Shown here: in pieces, positions 26,291 through 39,330 of the stretch
Layout of the letters: every line of letters starts with the position of its first letter
Numbering within the stretch: position 1 is the stretch's first letter
Assembly (NCBI GenBank): GCA_964019155.1
Contig: OZ025245.1
Span: 5,757,223-5,821,222 of the forward strand
Length of the DNA: 64,000 nucleotides
Reading direction: 5' to 3'
DNA from: Osedax fenrisi
Taxonomy: Eukaryota > Annelida > Polychaeta > Sabellida > Siboglinidae
Notes under the pieces: model-generated
Seen by the model: the letters and a program-made list of their open reading frames with translations, nothing else
The model's database searches: none
Told to the model about the DNA's origin: nothing
Program-made: the position numbers and the translations under genes

Positions 26291-26442
26291 AAATTTATAC
26301 ACTATAATGATGCGCCTATATCCAACTATTTATATCATTGTATATCTGTCCAATTCGAAAACAGCGTGAAGTCCATCGTCAAAGGCAGGATTAATCTTCA
26401 AACTTCGATGTGTATCTCGCACCTTAACGTTCTGTACAGTAC

Positions 26443-26794
26443 CCCAGCAAACAGTAATAGCAGCATAATAGCAGCATAACAGCATATGCTAGAGCCTCAA
26501 ATGTTTACATTGTGCTATTATGCTACTATTATGCTGCTATTAATTTTAAAAGCATATTATGCTGCTATTATGCTTCTATTATTAGAATAGCAGCATAATA
26601 TACTTTTAAAAATAATAGCAGCATAATATTAGCATAACGGCAGCATAATAACAGCATAACAGCAGCATAATAGCTTGATAAATTAATAGCAGCATAATAT
26701 ACATTTAATAGCAGCATAATAGCACAATGTAAACATTTGAGGCTCTAGCATATGCTGTTATGCTGCTATTATGCTGCTCTTACTGTTAGCTGGG
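26443..26794 (+). mobile_element. GCAGCATAATA TIR element, 352 bp (left inner edge)
   Basis: Terminal inverted repeats of about 80 bp begin CCCAGCAAACAGTAATAGCA and end GCTGTTATGCTGC…CTGTTAGCTGGG. The interior is made of further AGCAGCATAATA/TATTATGCTGCT repeats in both orientations, so nearly all of it can fold on itself. No coding capacity. No clear target duplication, probably because this copy sits at a rearrangement edge. Confidence 0.85.
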
Positions 26795-26818
26795 ATTGTA
26801 CACTGTACGACTTATTGA

Positions 26819-27025
26819 GCCAATGGAGTTTAATTAGGAGTGGATATATATGAGTATGGTAGTATTTAGGTATATTATATATGAACATAGATATAACATG
26901 TTGAAGGATTTGGAGCTACGAAATATATGATGAAGGGCTGCTATAAAGATTTATTTTATATGAGGGTAATACATAATTAATTAAATCAACATGTTAGTAT
27001 TACAATATATAGTATATATTTATCC

Positions 27026-27069
<44 letters not shown>

Positions 27070-28022
27070 TCGACTAATTTTAACTATTTTTATATGAAAT
27101 ATATCACATATGTATACGTATGCATATTTCCATATATGGAATCTATATGTTTCTGAAATCCAGTTTAATTGGAATTTTAATTTATAGAAGCAATAGTGTA
27201 AAAAAATAAGTGTTAGCACTTATATTTCTAGTGTTTTTAGAATTTTACAAAAAAAATACTTTTTTATATTGCTGAATATCATTTTAAATAATAAAAAAAA
27301 TTTCAAAAAAAAAATCAATGAAATTAAAAAACTAAAAATCATAATTTTTTATATTTGTTAATATATATTTAAATAATAATTTGTTTTAAAATAAAAATGT
27401 TTCTATTACAAAGGATCGATGATCGTGATAGACAATCATTCCCATCACTGCTCACTATTATAGGTATACTACACTGGGTATAATATCAATGGGATTTGAT
27501 AATACTCTATTAAAAAGCATGTTATAAACGTAAACCAACATAGGTTATAGGTTATCATTTAATATCTATCCTATTCGAAAATATCGTGAAGTCCATCATC
27601 AAAGGGATGATTACTACCCATCAAACAGTAATAGCAGCATAATAGCACCATAACAGAATATATAATAGCCTCAAATGTTTACATTGTGCTATTATGCTAC
27701 TATTAAATGTCTATTATGCTGGTATTAATTTGTTATGCTATTATGCTGCTGTTATGCTTCTATTTAAGGTATATTATTATAATATACTTTTAAAATTAAT
27801 AGAATCATACTATTAGCATAATATACTTTAAATAGCAGCATAACAGCAGCATAATATCATGACAAATTAGTAGCAGCATACTAGACATTTAATAGCAGCA
27901 TAATAGCAGCATAATAACACAATGTAAACATTTGAGGCTATTATATATGCTTTTATTATTATGCTGATATAACTGTTTGCTGGGTAATATCGATTGTACG
28001 GCATATTTTTAGCATCCAACGG
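26819..28022. other. Spacer at the centre of the giant palindrome
   Basis: About 1.2 kb not mirrored in either arm. It is AT-rich, with a (TA)n run near 27,030-27,055 and A/T-rich DNA to 27,400. From about 27,560 it contains a diverged copy of the same unit that forms the inner edge of both arms: the flank with CGTGAAGTCCATC, followed by a GCAGCATAATA TIR element at 27,617-27,984. The central unit therefore occurs three times: two near-identical inverted copies and one older one between them. No gene seen. Confidence 0.85.
27617..27984 (+). mobile_element. GCAGCATAATA TIR element, diverged copy, 368 bp (spacer)
   Basis: Same architecture, more substitutions (CCCATCAAACAGTAATAGCA at the start, CTGTTTGCTGGG at the end). 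Flanks read ACTA/TAAT, compatible with a short TA-type duplication but not proof. It is preceded by a degraded form of the same CGTGAAGTCCATC flank found beside the other two copies, so this is an older duplicate of the whole unit. Confidence 0.82.
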
Positions 28023-28046
28023 TCAATAAGTCGTACAGTGTACAAT

Positions 28047-28398
28047 CCCAGCTAACAGTAAGAGCAGCATAATAGCAGCATAACAGCATATGCTAGAGCC
28101 TCACATGTTTACATTGTGCTATTATGCTGCTATTAAATGTATATTATGCTGCTATTAATTTATCAAGCTATTATGCTGCTGTTATGCTGTTATTATGCTG
28201 CCGTTATGCTAATATTATGCTTCTATTATTTTTAAAAGTATATTATGCTGCTATTCTAATAATAGAAGCATAATAGCAGCATAATATGCTTTTTAAATTA
28301 ATAGCAGCATAATAGTAGCATAATAGCACAATGTAAGCATTTGAGGCTCTAGCATATGCTGTTATGCTGCTATTATGCTGCTATTACTGTTTGCTGGG
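28047..28398 (-). mobile_element. GCAGCATAATA TIR element, 352 bp (right inner edge)
   Basis: Mirror copy of 26,443-26,794, of the same length. The inner boundary of palindrome symmetry lies only about 25 bp beyond this element on both arms. Confidence 0.86.
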
Positions 28399-28557
28399 GT
28401 ACTGTACAGAACGTTAAGGTGCGAGATACACATCGAAGTTTGAAGATTAATCCTGCCTTTGACGATGGAATTCACGATGTTTTCGAATGGGACAGATATA
28501 CAATGATATAAATAGTTGGATATAGGCGCATCATTATAGTGTATAGATTTATAGTTT

Positions 28558-28640
28558 ACCTTTTAACTAAAATACAAAAAAAAATCTATATATAAGCTTA
28601 TAGCATAGATTTTTTTTGTATTTTATTTAAAAGGTATACA
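28558..28640. repeat. Hairpin, partly eroded (right arm)
   Basis: Mirror of 26,175-26,290, with the GCTATAAGC segment missing from one stem. Confidence 0.8.
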
Positions 28641-28904
28641 CTATATTATATAGTCTATATAACACTATTGTTATAAATCAATATAAAATATAATGTATTC
28701 CAGTTTTCATTTTATCTACAGCATTCAATTCTATAAGGTTTGTAATACAATTTGAAATTATAATTTCTATTCATATTTATAATAGTATATATATATATAT
28801 ATATATATATTATGAATATCGACCATAAAAGTAACTAAGGACATTCCTTGCAGTAACATTAATCAAACAAATATTAATCTAAAAAATATTAAATATTAAA
28901 GAAA

Positions 28905-29365
28905 AAATATAGTAAAAAAACATTCTAAAAATTAGTTTTATTATGAAATACAATATTGTATACATATTAAGAATTAATACATACTATATATATTGTTTTA
29001 CTAATATTATTATAATATTATGGTAATTATATTGAATATAACGTAACGTTATATTCAAAACGTTAAATGCTTTTTTTTAAAGTTTTTAACTAAAAACATT
29101 TATTAAATTCACTTATTATCAGCTATTTATTTTTTAGTTAAATGATAATGATACAAAATTGCATAGCATTACTTAATGTTATGACAATTAAAAACTTATA
29201 TTTAATAACTTATAATGTATCTTTTATACATTAATTAGCGTAATTATAATTATTTAATTTAAATAATAAATTATTTTTAGAATGTTTGTTTATATTATGG
29301 TTGCCATATAAAGGCCACCTGGTGATTATTAATTGTTATTCACTGTTTGGTCTTGTTATGGTCAT
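28905..29365 (+). repeat. Older relative of repeat A (right arm)
   Basis: Mirror of 25,395-25,870, with GGCCACCTGGTG near 29,315 and TGTTTGGTCTTGTTATGGTC at its outer end. Confidence 0.65.
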
Positions 29366-29760
29366 ATACCATATATTATAGACCATTACTATAAGGGTTT
29401 ACTTATCATTTAGTTATATTATTACCATAGATTTATAGTTTATCTAAAATTAAAATATATTTATACACATCTCAATATCTCTTCTGTATATAATAAATTT
29501 GACAATTAATATTTGACCATTGACCTACAACCTACAATTATTTACAAACAACAGGTTTATTTAATTTTTAATATAATTTATACTCCTTATACGGCTTTAT
29601 ATAATATATAATATTTGTATATTATATTATTAATATATTTCTTAATTTAATTATTTAATATAGTCATTTAATAATTATAATTAGCAAGTATTGATTGTAA
29701 TATAGAGCTACAAATTAATATTTAATATTTATTTTTCATTTATCGACATATCATCGATGT

Positions 29761-30005
29761 AAATAAAACTTTTATTTACTTCGATGCATCATATGTCACA
29801 TCATATGTGACTCACATATGATCATTTATTTATTATTATACTTATACTTATAACGTTATTTTAAAATTGAAATTCATTAATTTAATATATAAATTATTTA
29901 TTATTATAATATTTGTATATTATATTATTAATATATTTCTTAATTTAATAATTAATATAGTCATTTAATAATTATAATTCGCAAGTATTGATTATAAATT
30001 ACAAT
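29761..30005 (-). repeat. Direct copy of 33,480-33,720
   Basis: Starts CTTTTATTTACTTCGATGCA and includes the CATATGTGACTCACATATG dyad, matching 33,480-33,720 in the same orientation except for a few bases. The left arm has only one full copy (21,100-21,380). Confidence 0.8.
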
Positions 30006-30295
30006 TTGATTATATATTATTTTAATTAGCCTAATTAGGCTATACATCAAATGCGGCACATTTTACATTTGTTATTCTGTAACCACCGCCGCGTGTGGCG
30101 GGTGGCGTAGCCTGATTGGTTACTGAATGAACGCATATTCTGGGCACTTGAATAATGGCACATCACTGATGAATCATTATATAAGTTATATGTTACTGAC
30201 AAATATAAAATAATTAATGCAGATTCTGGGAACTTGAATAATGGCACATCAATGATGAGTCATCATATAATTCTGAAAAATATAAAATAATCTTA
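30006..30295 (+). repeat. ~85-bp tandem duplication, right arm only
   Basis: GATTCTGGGAACTTGAATAA / CATATTCTGGGCACTTGAATAA-type units, each followed by TGGCACATCA and TGATGA, occur at about 30,133 and 30,218. Upstream 30,040-30,125 is less AT-rich (CCGCCGCGTGTGGCGGGTGGCG near 30,087). No partner in the left arm. Short frames only. Confidence 0.75.
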
Positions 30296-30821
30296 TATAA
30301 TAAACATACATACACACACACATATACCCACACACACACAAATACACATACATACACACGCACACATACATACACCCACACACACACATTCACGCACACA
30401 CACACATACACACACTTTCACTCATACATACATACACACACAAATACACCCACACACATACACCCACACACACACACATACATACGCATACACCCACACA
30501 CATACATACACCCACACACACACACATACATACACATACACTCACACACACACACATACACCCACACACACAGCATATATACCCACACACACACATTCAC
30601 GCACACACACACACACATACACACACTTTCACTCATACATATATACACACAAATACACCCACCCACACACATACACCCACACACACACACATACATACGC
30701 ATACACCCACACACATACATACACCCACACATACACATACACACACATTCACTCACACACATTCACTCACCCACACACACACATTCACTCACACACATTC
30801 ACTCACCCACACACATACACC

Positions 30822-30890
<69 letters not shown>
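30296..30890 (+). repeat. CA-rich and TA microsatellite block, right arm only
   Basis: Imperfect (CA)n with CATACATACACCCACACA-like variants at 30,303-30,834, with an internal ~240-bp duplication (30,370-30,520 resembles 30,585-30,735), then (TA)n 30,834-30,888. The Cys/Val-rich reading frames on the minus strand are repeat artefacts. Absent from the left arm. Confidence 0.95.
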
Positions 30891-30892
<2 letters not shown>

Positions 30893-30894
<2 letters not shown>

Positions 30895-32148
30895 TCGAAG
30901 TAGTATAAATTAATTTCTAATATTATAAATTAAAATTTAATAAAAAATCAAATTTATTAACACATATTTGATTGTACAGTTACTATAACGGATAACATAT
31001 CGACGGATTACATTATTATACATATATAATGTATAGGTTCTACTTGAAATTAAACGGGCATTCTAAAACTATATAGATATCATATTTTCGTAACATATTC
31101 GAAGTAGTATAAATTAATTTCTAATATTATAAATTAAAATTTAATAAAAAATCAAATTTATTAACACATATTTGATTGTACAGTTACTATAACGGATAAC
31201 ATATCGACGGATTACATTATTATACATATATAATGTATAGGTTCTACTTGAAATTAAACGGGCATTCTAAAACTATATAGATATAGATATCATATTTTCG
31301 TAACATATTCGAAGTAGTATAAATTAATTTCTAATATTATAAATTAAAATTTAATAAAAAATCAAATTTATTAACACATATTTGATTGTACAGTTACTAT
31401 AACGGATAACATATCGACGGATTACATTATTATACATATATAATGTATAGGTTCTACTTGAAATTAAACGGGCATTCTAAAACTATATAGATATCATATT
31501 TTCGTAACATATTCGAAGTAGTATAAATTAATTTCTAATATTATAAATTAAAATTTAATAAAAAATCAAATTTATTAACACATATTTGATTGTACAGTTA
31601 CTATAACGGATAACATATCGACGGATTACATTAGTATACATATATAATGTATAGGTTCTACTTGAAATTAAACGGGCATTCTAAAACTATATAGATATCA
31701 TATTTTCGTAACATATTCGAAGTAGAATAAAATAATTTCTAATAGTATAAATTAAAATTTAATAAAAAATCAAATTCATTAACAAATATTTGATTGTACA
31801 GTTACTGTAACGGATAACATATCGATGGATTATATTATTATACATATATAATATATAGGTTCTACTTGAAACTAAACGGGCATTCTAAAACTATATAGAT
31901 ATCATATTTTCGTAACATATTCGAAGTAGAATAAATTAATTTCTAATATTATAAATTAAAATTTAATAAAAAATCAAATTTATTAACAAATATTTAATTG
32001 TACAGTTACTATAGCGGATAACATATCGATGAATTATATTATTATACATATATAATGTATTGGTTCTACTTGAAATTAAACGGGCATTCTAAAACTATAT
32101 AGATATCATATTTTCGTAACATATTCGAAGTAGAATAAATTAATTTCT
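30893..32148 (-). repeat. 204-bp tandem repeat array, 6 units (right arm)
   Basis: Mirror array with about six units, one enlarged by 6 bp (a duplicated ATAGAT near 31,275-31,290). It has one unit fewer than the left arm and abuts a (TA)n and CA-rich block at its inner end. Confidence 0.96.
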
Positions 32149-32874
32149 GATAGTAATAATTGTAATTTAATCACACACACAATTATTTATGTATATATAT
32201 ATACGTATTATATCTGAATAATCGCGTATGAATATAAATTATATTGCATATTATTTAAATGCATCACTAATCACTGAATGTAAAGAGCATATAACTTTAT
32301 ATAAAAATAACTCAATAGATAAAGGATAACTATATTACAAAGACTCGTTGAACGAGTGTAGTGAAGCATGACGGCGTTGGTTCCAATAATATGTGTCCCT
32401 ATATACAGTATAAACACACATATATGTATACAAATATACTATATAATATAGTATCTACAATATAATAATATATCTCTATGTAATTGTATATATGCATTAT
32501 AATAAAAATGTATACATATGTGTAATATACACAATTAGCATTACACTCATAAATTATCTTCGTATTTTATTATATGATATTTTGATTGACAGTTTAAGGC
32601 AAAGGACATTTGTCCTTGATTTCGGTCTAGTTTTTAAATATATGTTGCTTAATTTTGATTGGCCGCCCTTATCGCGTATTCACCATAATATATAGTCACT
32701 ATACTAGTGTATATTAAATATATCGTATATAGGTACACATACTAAGATACGTAGAGATTATGTAATGCGTGAAATGCATACTATTATATTTAATATTCTT
32801 ATCTTATGATCGCATAGTAGTCTAATTATTAATGTATGATTCAATAATTAATCTTTCAACTAGTAGTGATGTGA

Positions 32875-33470
32875 TGTTAAAATGTGATCGAAATTTGATA
32901 TCCTAATATTATACCAAAGCCCAGGGCTTTGATTATACTATGATTCATAGTTACTATGAACGCGCCTATTTTAAATAGCATTTACTAAATAATTTAGGTA
33001 GTTGCCGATCTTAAATGTTAACATTTGAACATTCAATTGAATAAACTTGTAAGTTATACTTTCATTTTATATTTTATACATATTAAAAATTAATACATAC
33101 TTATTATATATAAATATAGCTTTAGAGATATTATATTGAATATGACGTTTTTCAATAATTATTAAATTTAAAATTATTAATGAAAAAAGTTGTTAAATTC
33201 ACTTATTAACAGCTATTTATTTTGTAGTTAAAATATAATAATGGTACACAATTGTATAGCATTAATTAATTTATGACAATTAAAAACTTCTATTTAATAA
33301 CTTATAATTTCTCTTTTATATATTAATTAGAGTAATTATTTGTATTTATTTTAAAATAAAAATTATTTTTAGAATGTTTGTTTACAATATGGTTGCCATA
33401 TAAAACGCCACCTGGCGATAACTATGTTTTGGTTACTATTACTGTTTGGTTACTATTATGGTCCTATACC
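32875..33470 (+). repeat. Repeat A, right-arm copy
   Basis: Mirror of 21,395-21,995. It is followed by the CATATG block and ~240 bp that recur in direct orientation at 29,760-30,005. Confidence 0.85.
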
Positions 33471-33900
33471 AAATAAAACTTTTATTTACTTCGATGCATC
33501 ATATGTCACATCATATGTGACTCACATATGATCATTTATTTATTATTATACTTATACTTATAACGTTATTTTAAAATTGTAATACATTAATTTAATATAT
33601 AAATTATTTATTATTATAATATTTGTATATTATATTATTAATATATTTCTTAATTTAATAATTAATATAGTCATTTAATAATTATAATTCACAAGTATTG
33701 ATTGTAAATTACAATTTGATTATATATTATTTTAATTATAATTAATACATTAATTTAATAGTATATAAATGATTTATTATTATACTTTATTTAAAATATA
33801 ATATCCAGGTCAGGCATAATATTTGGTAGCTAGTAATTTCTTACGAGGTAATTTCGTATGACTTCAATTTAATTTATTTCATAATAATACAGTTTTTATA

Positions 33901-33935
<35 letters not shown>

Positions 33936-34324
33936 AATTATTAAATATAGTTATTTTTAAATTGCAATATATTTATTATTATACTTATTATTTATAACAC
34001 TATATAAAATATAATATGTATATCTTTTAATTTAATTATATATTTTCCGTATAAGTTATATCATACACACTAGTGTGTCAAATATCGAAATGAACATTTT
34101 TAATTTTACCTAATATATTGTAATCAAAACAAAAGGGTGATATATTCGATACGGGCAGATTACATAATACTCTCAAGTTGATATTAAATGATACTAAATA
34201 ATAATTGGGTCCAGTTATCTCTTCATATTTAGTTGTAAGTTTATTTATATATAAGTATTTATATTTGATTTTATTATTTATGAAAAATGTATTTGTATTT
34301 TTATCTAACCTATAATAATTATAA
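33471..34324. other. AT-rich DNA, right arm
   Basis: Mirror of 20,545-21,394: CATATG dyad block, (TA)n at 33,904-33,932, then AT-rich sequence. Nothing else recognised. Confidence 0.6.
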
Positions 34325-34672
34325 GATTTTCAAATGATACCAACCAATACAGCACTGGTACATACACGACTGACTGGTATCCTGCCTAGTATCCAGCAGA
34401 AAATTGAACAGTATACTCTGAATATGCCTTGACCCGAACAAAGCTATAAAGAGGTCGGATGCACACTATGCAACGAGATGGATGAATTATTGATTTTTAA
34501 CAAGGTTTATTTTTGAAACACGACTCTCATTGTATTGGTCCATTCACCTAGATTAAAGTCGATATTAAAAAATACAGCCCATCTGATATTTATAGCCAGA
34601 TATCGGCATAGCTTCAAATTATTTTTAAATATTTACTGGATATCTAGCAAATATAAGATTTTAAATTTGTAA
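34325..34672 (+). pseudogene. Decayed coding-like segment with a CxxC motif (right arm)
   Basis: One frame runs 116 codons with only two internal stops, both TGA, in DNA where random frames close every few codons. It starts with residues such as IPTNTALVHTRLTGILP, continues after the first stop with GCTLCNEMDELL, and the part after the second stop is rich in hydrophobic and basic residues. A CxxC with acidic residues after it, preceded by an RLTG stretch, is reminiscent of the C-terminal region of some non-LTR retrotransposon proteins, but this is only a resemblance. The opposite strand is also fairly open (HPSRCIVCIRP), so the coding strand is not certain. Confidence 0.3.
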
Positions 34673-35174
34673 TACGTAATTTATATATAAACATACATTT
34701 TATTCATCATAATTAATTAGTTAAATTAATGCTTATCATTATGATATAACTAATATAAATTATCCAATATAAATTACGGTATTAATAAATTAATACCTCA
34801 CATAGTGCATAAGTTATATCTGATAATACATATTTATAAACTATATTATATCTTATATCTGATAATATAATATATAAATATATATTATATTATTCCCAAT
34901 ATATACAACTAAGGTTTTGTACTAGTAATATTAAATAAATATAATATATCTTGTGCAGATTATGTATCATAACCTTATTCTTATATCGTATGCTATTTTA
35001 AATTGTAATACATTTATTTATTTTAAAATCTGAATAATCAGCACCAAATTATACTATATCTAGATTTATTGAAGCGGTCAATTTTTAACAAACAAATATT
35101 AATATATATGGGAACAGCTAAGTAAATATCCTAGTCTATGATTACCCAGGGAATATCGAATATGGTCCTTGTTT

Positions 35175-36990
35175 GTTCTATCACGATAACATTTTAAATT
35201 GTAACATTTATCACCATAAGTTTATTATATCATATAAATTATAATAAATTAGTACATATAAATTATAATATAACTAACTATTTATTAAATATATAAATAT
35301 ATTATAAAATAATTATATAAGCTGGTATACAGCTATAAAATTGAAATCATAAAAAGTAGTATTACAAAATCACGATAACATTTTAAATTGTAACATTTAT
35401 CACCATAAGTTTATTATATCATATCAATTATATAAGTTATATCATATCAATTATAATAAATCAGTACATATAAATTATAATATAACTAACTATTTATTAA
35501 ATATATAAATATATTATAAAATAATTATATAAGCTGGTATACAGCCAAAGATTTTCCGAAGGAAAGATATAACACTTACGCGAAATCGTGTAATTCGAAT
35601 TTGTATACAAAATACCCTGGTGCCACCTATAGCGGGTTACTTTTAGGAACTATGTGTTGTTTATAATGTAAATTCGTATTTAACTATACACTTTTAAAAT
35701 TTTAAATAATATGCTTTAAATTAATATTTATATGATGAAAACTAAGTGTTCATTACTAATAAATAACAAACAAATATGATATTTATGTCTTAAATACTAT
35801 AAGTATATATTTAGTAAGTAAAAGTTAATTTATATTGCATGTAATTTAATAGAGCAATGAAAACATTGTTGTATGCAAACAGAGCCGAACCTAAATCTAT
35901 TTCAGTGATTTCGATACTACTGCTAGCAGCGGTTGGGGATATTACTAAAATACGTTCCATGCATAGGGAGTGTTATATCTTTGCTTCGCAAAATCTTTGA
36001 TACAGCTATAAAATTGAAATCATAAAAAGTAGTATTAAAAAATCACGATAACATTTTAAATTGTAACATTAATCACTATAAGTTTATTATATCATATAAA
36101 TTATAATAAATTAGTACATATAAATTATAATATAACTAACTATTTATTAAATATATAAATATATTAAAAAATATTGATATAAGCTGGTATACAGCTATAC
36201 AATTGAAATCATAAAAAGTAGTATTAAAAAATCACGATAAAATTTTAAATTGTAACATTTATCACCATAAGTATATTATATCATATAAATTATAATAAAT
36301 TAGTACCTATAAATTATAATATAACTAACTATTTATTAAATATATAAATATATTATAAAATAATTATATAAGCTGGTATACAGCTATAAAATTGAAATCA
36401 TAAAAAATAGTATTAAAAAATCACGATAACATTTTAAATTGTAACATTAATCACTATAAGTTTATTATATCATATAAATTATAATAAATTAGTACATATA
36501 AATTATAATATAACTAACTATTTATTAAATATATAAATATATTAAAAAATATTGATATAAGCTGGTATACAGCTATACAATTGAAATCATAAAAAGTAGT
36601 ATTAAAAAATCACGATAAAATTTTAAATTGTAACATTTATCACCATAAGTATATTATATCATATAAATTATAATAAATTAGTACCTATAAATTATAATAT
36701 AACTAACTATTTATTAAATATATAAATATATTATAAAATAATTATATAAGCTGGTATACAGCTATAAAATTGAAATCATAAAAAATAGTATTAAAAAATC
36801 ACGATAACATTTTAAATCATATAAATTATAATAAATTAGTACATATAAATTATAATATAACTAACTATTTATTAAATATATAATTATATTATAAAATATT
36901 TATATAAGCTGGTATACAGCTATACAATTGAAATCATAAAAAGTAGTATTAAAAAATCACGATAACATTTTAAATTGTAACATTTATCAC
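35175..36990 (-). repeat. 189-bp tandem repeat array, interrupted by a TIR element (right arm)
   Basis: Mirror of 17,901-19,690, with the TIR element at 35,546-35,999 in the same unit and same base position. A ~25-bp local duplication near 35,425-35,460 is private to this arm. Confidence 0.92.
35546..35999 (+). mobile_element. CAAAG-TIR non-autonomous DNA element, 454 bp (right arm)
   Basis: Mirror copy of the left-arm element, flanked by ATACAGC on both sides (7 bp). Uninterrupted units read GGTATACAGCTATA, confirming a 7-bp duplication. Ends CAAAGATTTTCCGAAGGAAA and TTTGCTTCGCAAAATCTTTG. Confidence 0.94.
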
Positions 36991-37123
36991 AATATATATA
37001 AAAAATATATAAAAAAGTATGTATTTTGTTTTGTTTATTTTAGCTGATCACTTTTTTACAATTTAATTTAAATTTTTACATATCGTATATTATACATTAA
37101 GCACTGTGTTATATATTGATAAC

Positions 37124-37155
<32 letters not shown>

Positions 37156-37617
37156 GGGGACGTGAGGGGGTTTTGGGCGATACAATTTAGCTCTCGCCAT
37201 AATAGTCAGTACTCCGTGAATATTAGTATTTAAATTGTAGATTGCGTATTAAAAAGATGTTAATATACTAGATAGCTATCTCGGATATGTATTTCATTAT
37301 ATCAAATTTATGTATTAACAATTCTAATAATACTAGTAAATATCAGTAAAATATGTTACGTGAGGGGTTTTGGGCGATAGTTCCAAATGTGTTAATAGGT
37401 GTCGCCCTATGTACTCAAACATTAAATTTGGCATTAAAATAAACTTTTTCGGATATTCGTCATAATTCGATGAAAAATATACAACACGCAATTTATAAAA
37501 TATTATAATGATTTTATATTACTTTATATTACTTTGTACCTATTACGTTTTTGATATAGTTACGCGTGTAGATTTATATTTATTTTTTTATAAATAATTA
37601 ATTGATAAATAATGTAA

Positions 37618-37840
37618 TTACTTTGATAAATTTATTAATTTTATACCATAGAAAAATGTCATCACATGCTGATTATTATTTATAATTGTTAGATTATTAG
37701 ATAATTTATATTTAATAATTATATTAGTATCATCAGCAAATAATATGTATTTATTTTTTTGAGAACATAATATCATATAATTAATAAATATAGAAAAAAG
37801 TAATTGTCCAAGAATAGAATAGTAGGGTACACCATAAAAA

Positions 37841-37853
<13 letters not shown>
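37618..37853 (-). pseudogene. Jockey/CR1-type LINE reverse transcriptase fragment (right arm)
   Basis: Mirror copy of 17,041-17,276 with the same two boxes (SILGQLLFS and LFADDTN) and the same truncation, next to a (TA)n run at about 37,843-37,872. Confidence 0.82.
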
Positions 37854-37877
<24 letters not shown>

Positions 37878-37969
37878 ATATTTGTATACAAATATTATTC
37901 TATGATAATATATTATGCATAATATATATACAATATATATATAATAATAATAATTTATTTCCTATAGTT

Positions 37970-39330
37970 AACTCAGCTCAGAGAACATTCTTCAGATGGA
38001 TAATTTGAGTCGTTCGAGTAGATATGGTTTTTATTTATTACACATCCAATATTGATTAATATTATAATATATTAATTTCATTATGTATACAAATATGTAT
38101 TCTGATATTAAAATTCATTGAATATAGATTTAATTATACATACTTTTTTTTATATAAATAACTTATTTATAAAGAATGTGACATGTATTAATTTGATAAA
38201 TTAACATGAATAGAAATAATTAAATTAAATTATATATAATTATATTTTATAACAAATATATTTAACATTTATTCAGTTTAAAATTCAAAACAGTTTCTCA
38301 AAATATACAATATATATTTGTATATATTTATATATTTGAAATTAATAATTTGTATTACATTAATATTCTATGATAAAAATGTTCTATAGTTAACTGTTAA
38401 CTGTTCTATAGTTACTCAAATTGATTCAGAGAACATCAACCTGGCTAATACATGTCCTGCTTGTAAACAAGGTTTTTAATTTAAAATATTAAAATCATTT
38501 AATATGCATATATATTATATACAATGTATAGTATACATATATTATGATATTAAAATAAATTTAATTATAATTGATTTATATGTATTTTTTTATAAATAAT
38601 TAATTGATAAATAATGTAATTACTTTGATAAATTTAACATGAATAGAAATAATTAAATTATATATTTACTAGAATAAATCATATATTATAATATACATGT
38701 AGTCTAATAACAATTTAATTATAAATGCATTTATTTATTTAAAAAAATATTTTAAAATATTATTTCTCAAAATAGACAATATATAAAAATTAAATTATTA
38801 TTCTATGTCTATATAATGTGTGAATATATACATATAACTATAGTTATATACTACTAATTATTTAATTGTCTATAGTTAGATCGGTTCAGAGATCATCAAC
38901 CTGCACTGCAGATCTTGCAGGTGGGCTAATTCATGTTCTTCTTGTAAAAATGGTTTTTACTTACTTAAACTTTACTTTACTTTATGCAATATTAAGATTA
39001 AAATATTTTATATTTATTTAAAATATAAATATGTAATCTGATATACATTTAATTTAAATGTATATATTTAAATACTTTAAAAATTAATTATAAATAACTT
39101 ATTAATACATAATGTGAAATATAAGTAAATTTTATAAATTTAACATAAATAGAAATAATTAAATTATACACCTAAATAAATATATTTTAAATTAATAATT
39201 GTTATTAAATAATTATTATATTATAATAATGTTTGAATATTTATATAATAATAATTTTAATTTCCTATAGCTAATTCAAACCGATTCAGAAAACATCAAC
39301 CTGGGCTAACCTATCAGATTCTCATAAAAA
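37970..39330 (-). repeat. Four old, diverged ~370-490-bp tandem units (right arm)
   Basis: Mirror copy of 15,555-16,925 with the same four units (near 38,035, 38,475, 38,955 and 39,335 read outward). Confidence 0.72.

Noticed and set aside
30214..30762. Cys/Val/Met-rich minus-strand ORFs
   Set aside because: They are translations of the CA-rich microsatellite; no codon structure beyond the repeat.
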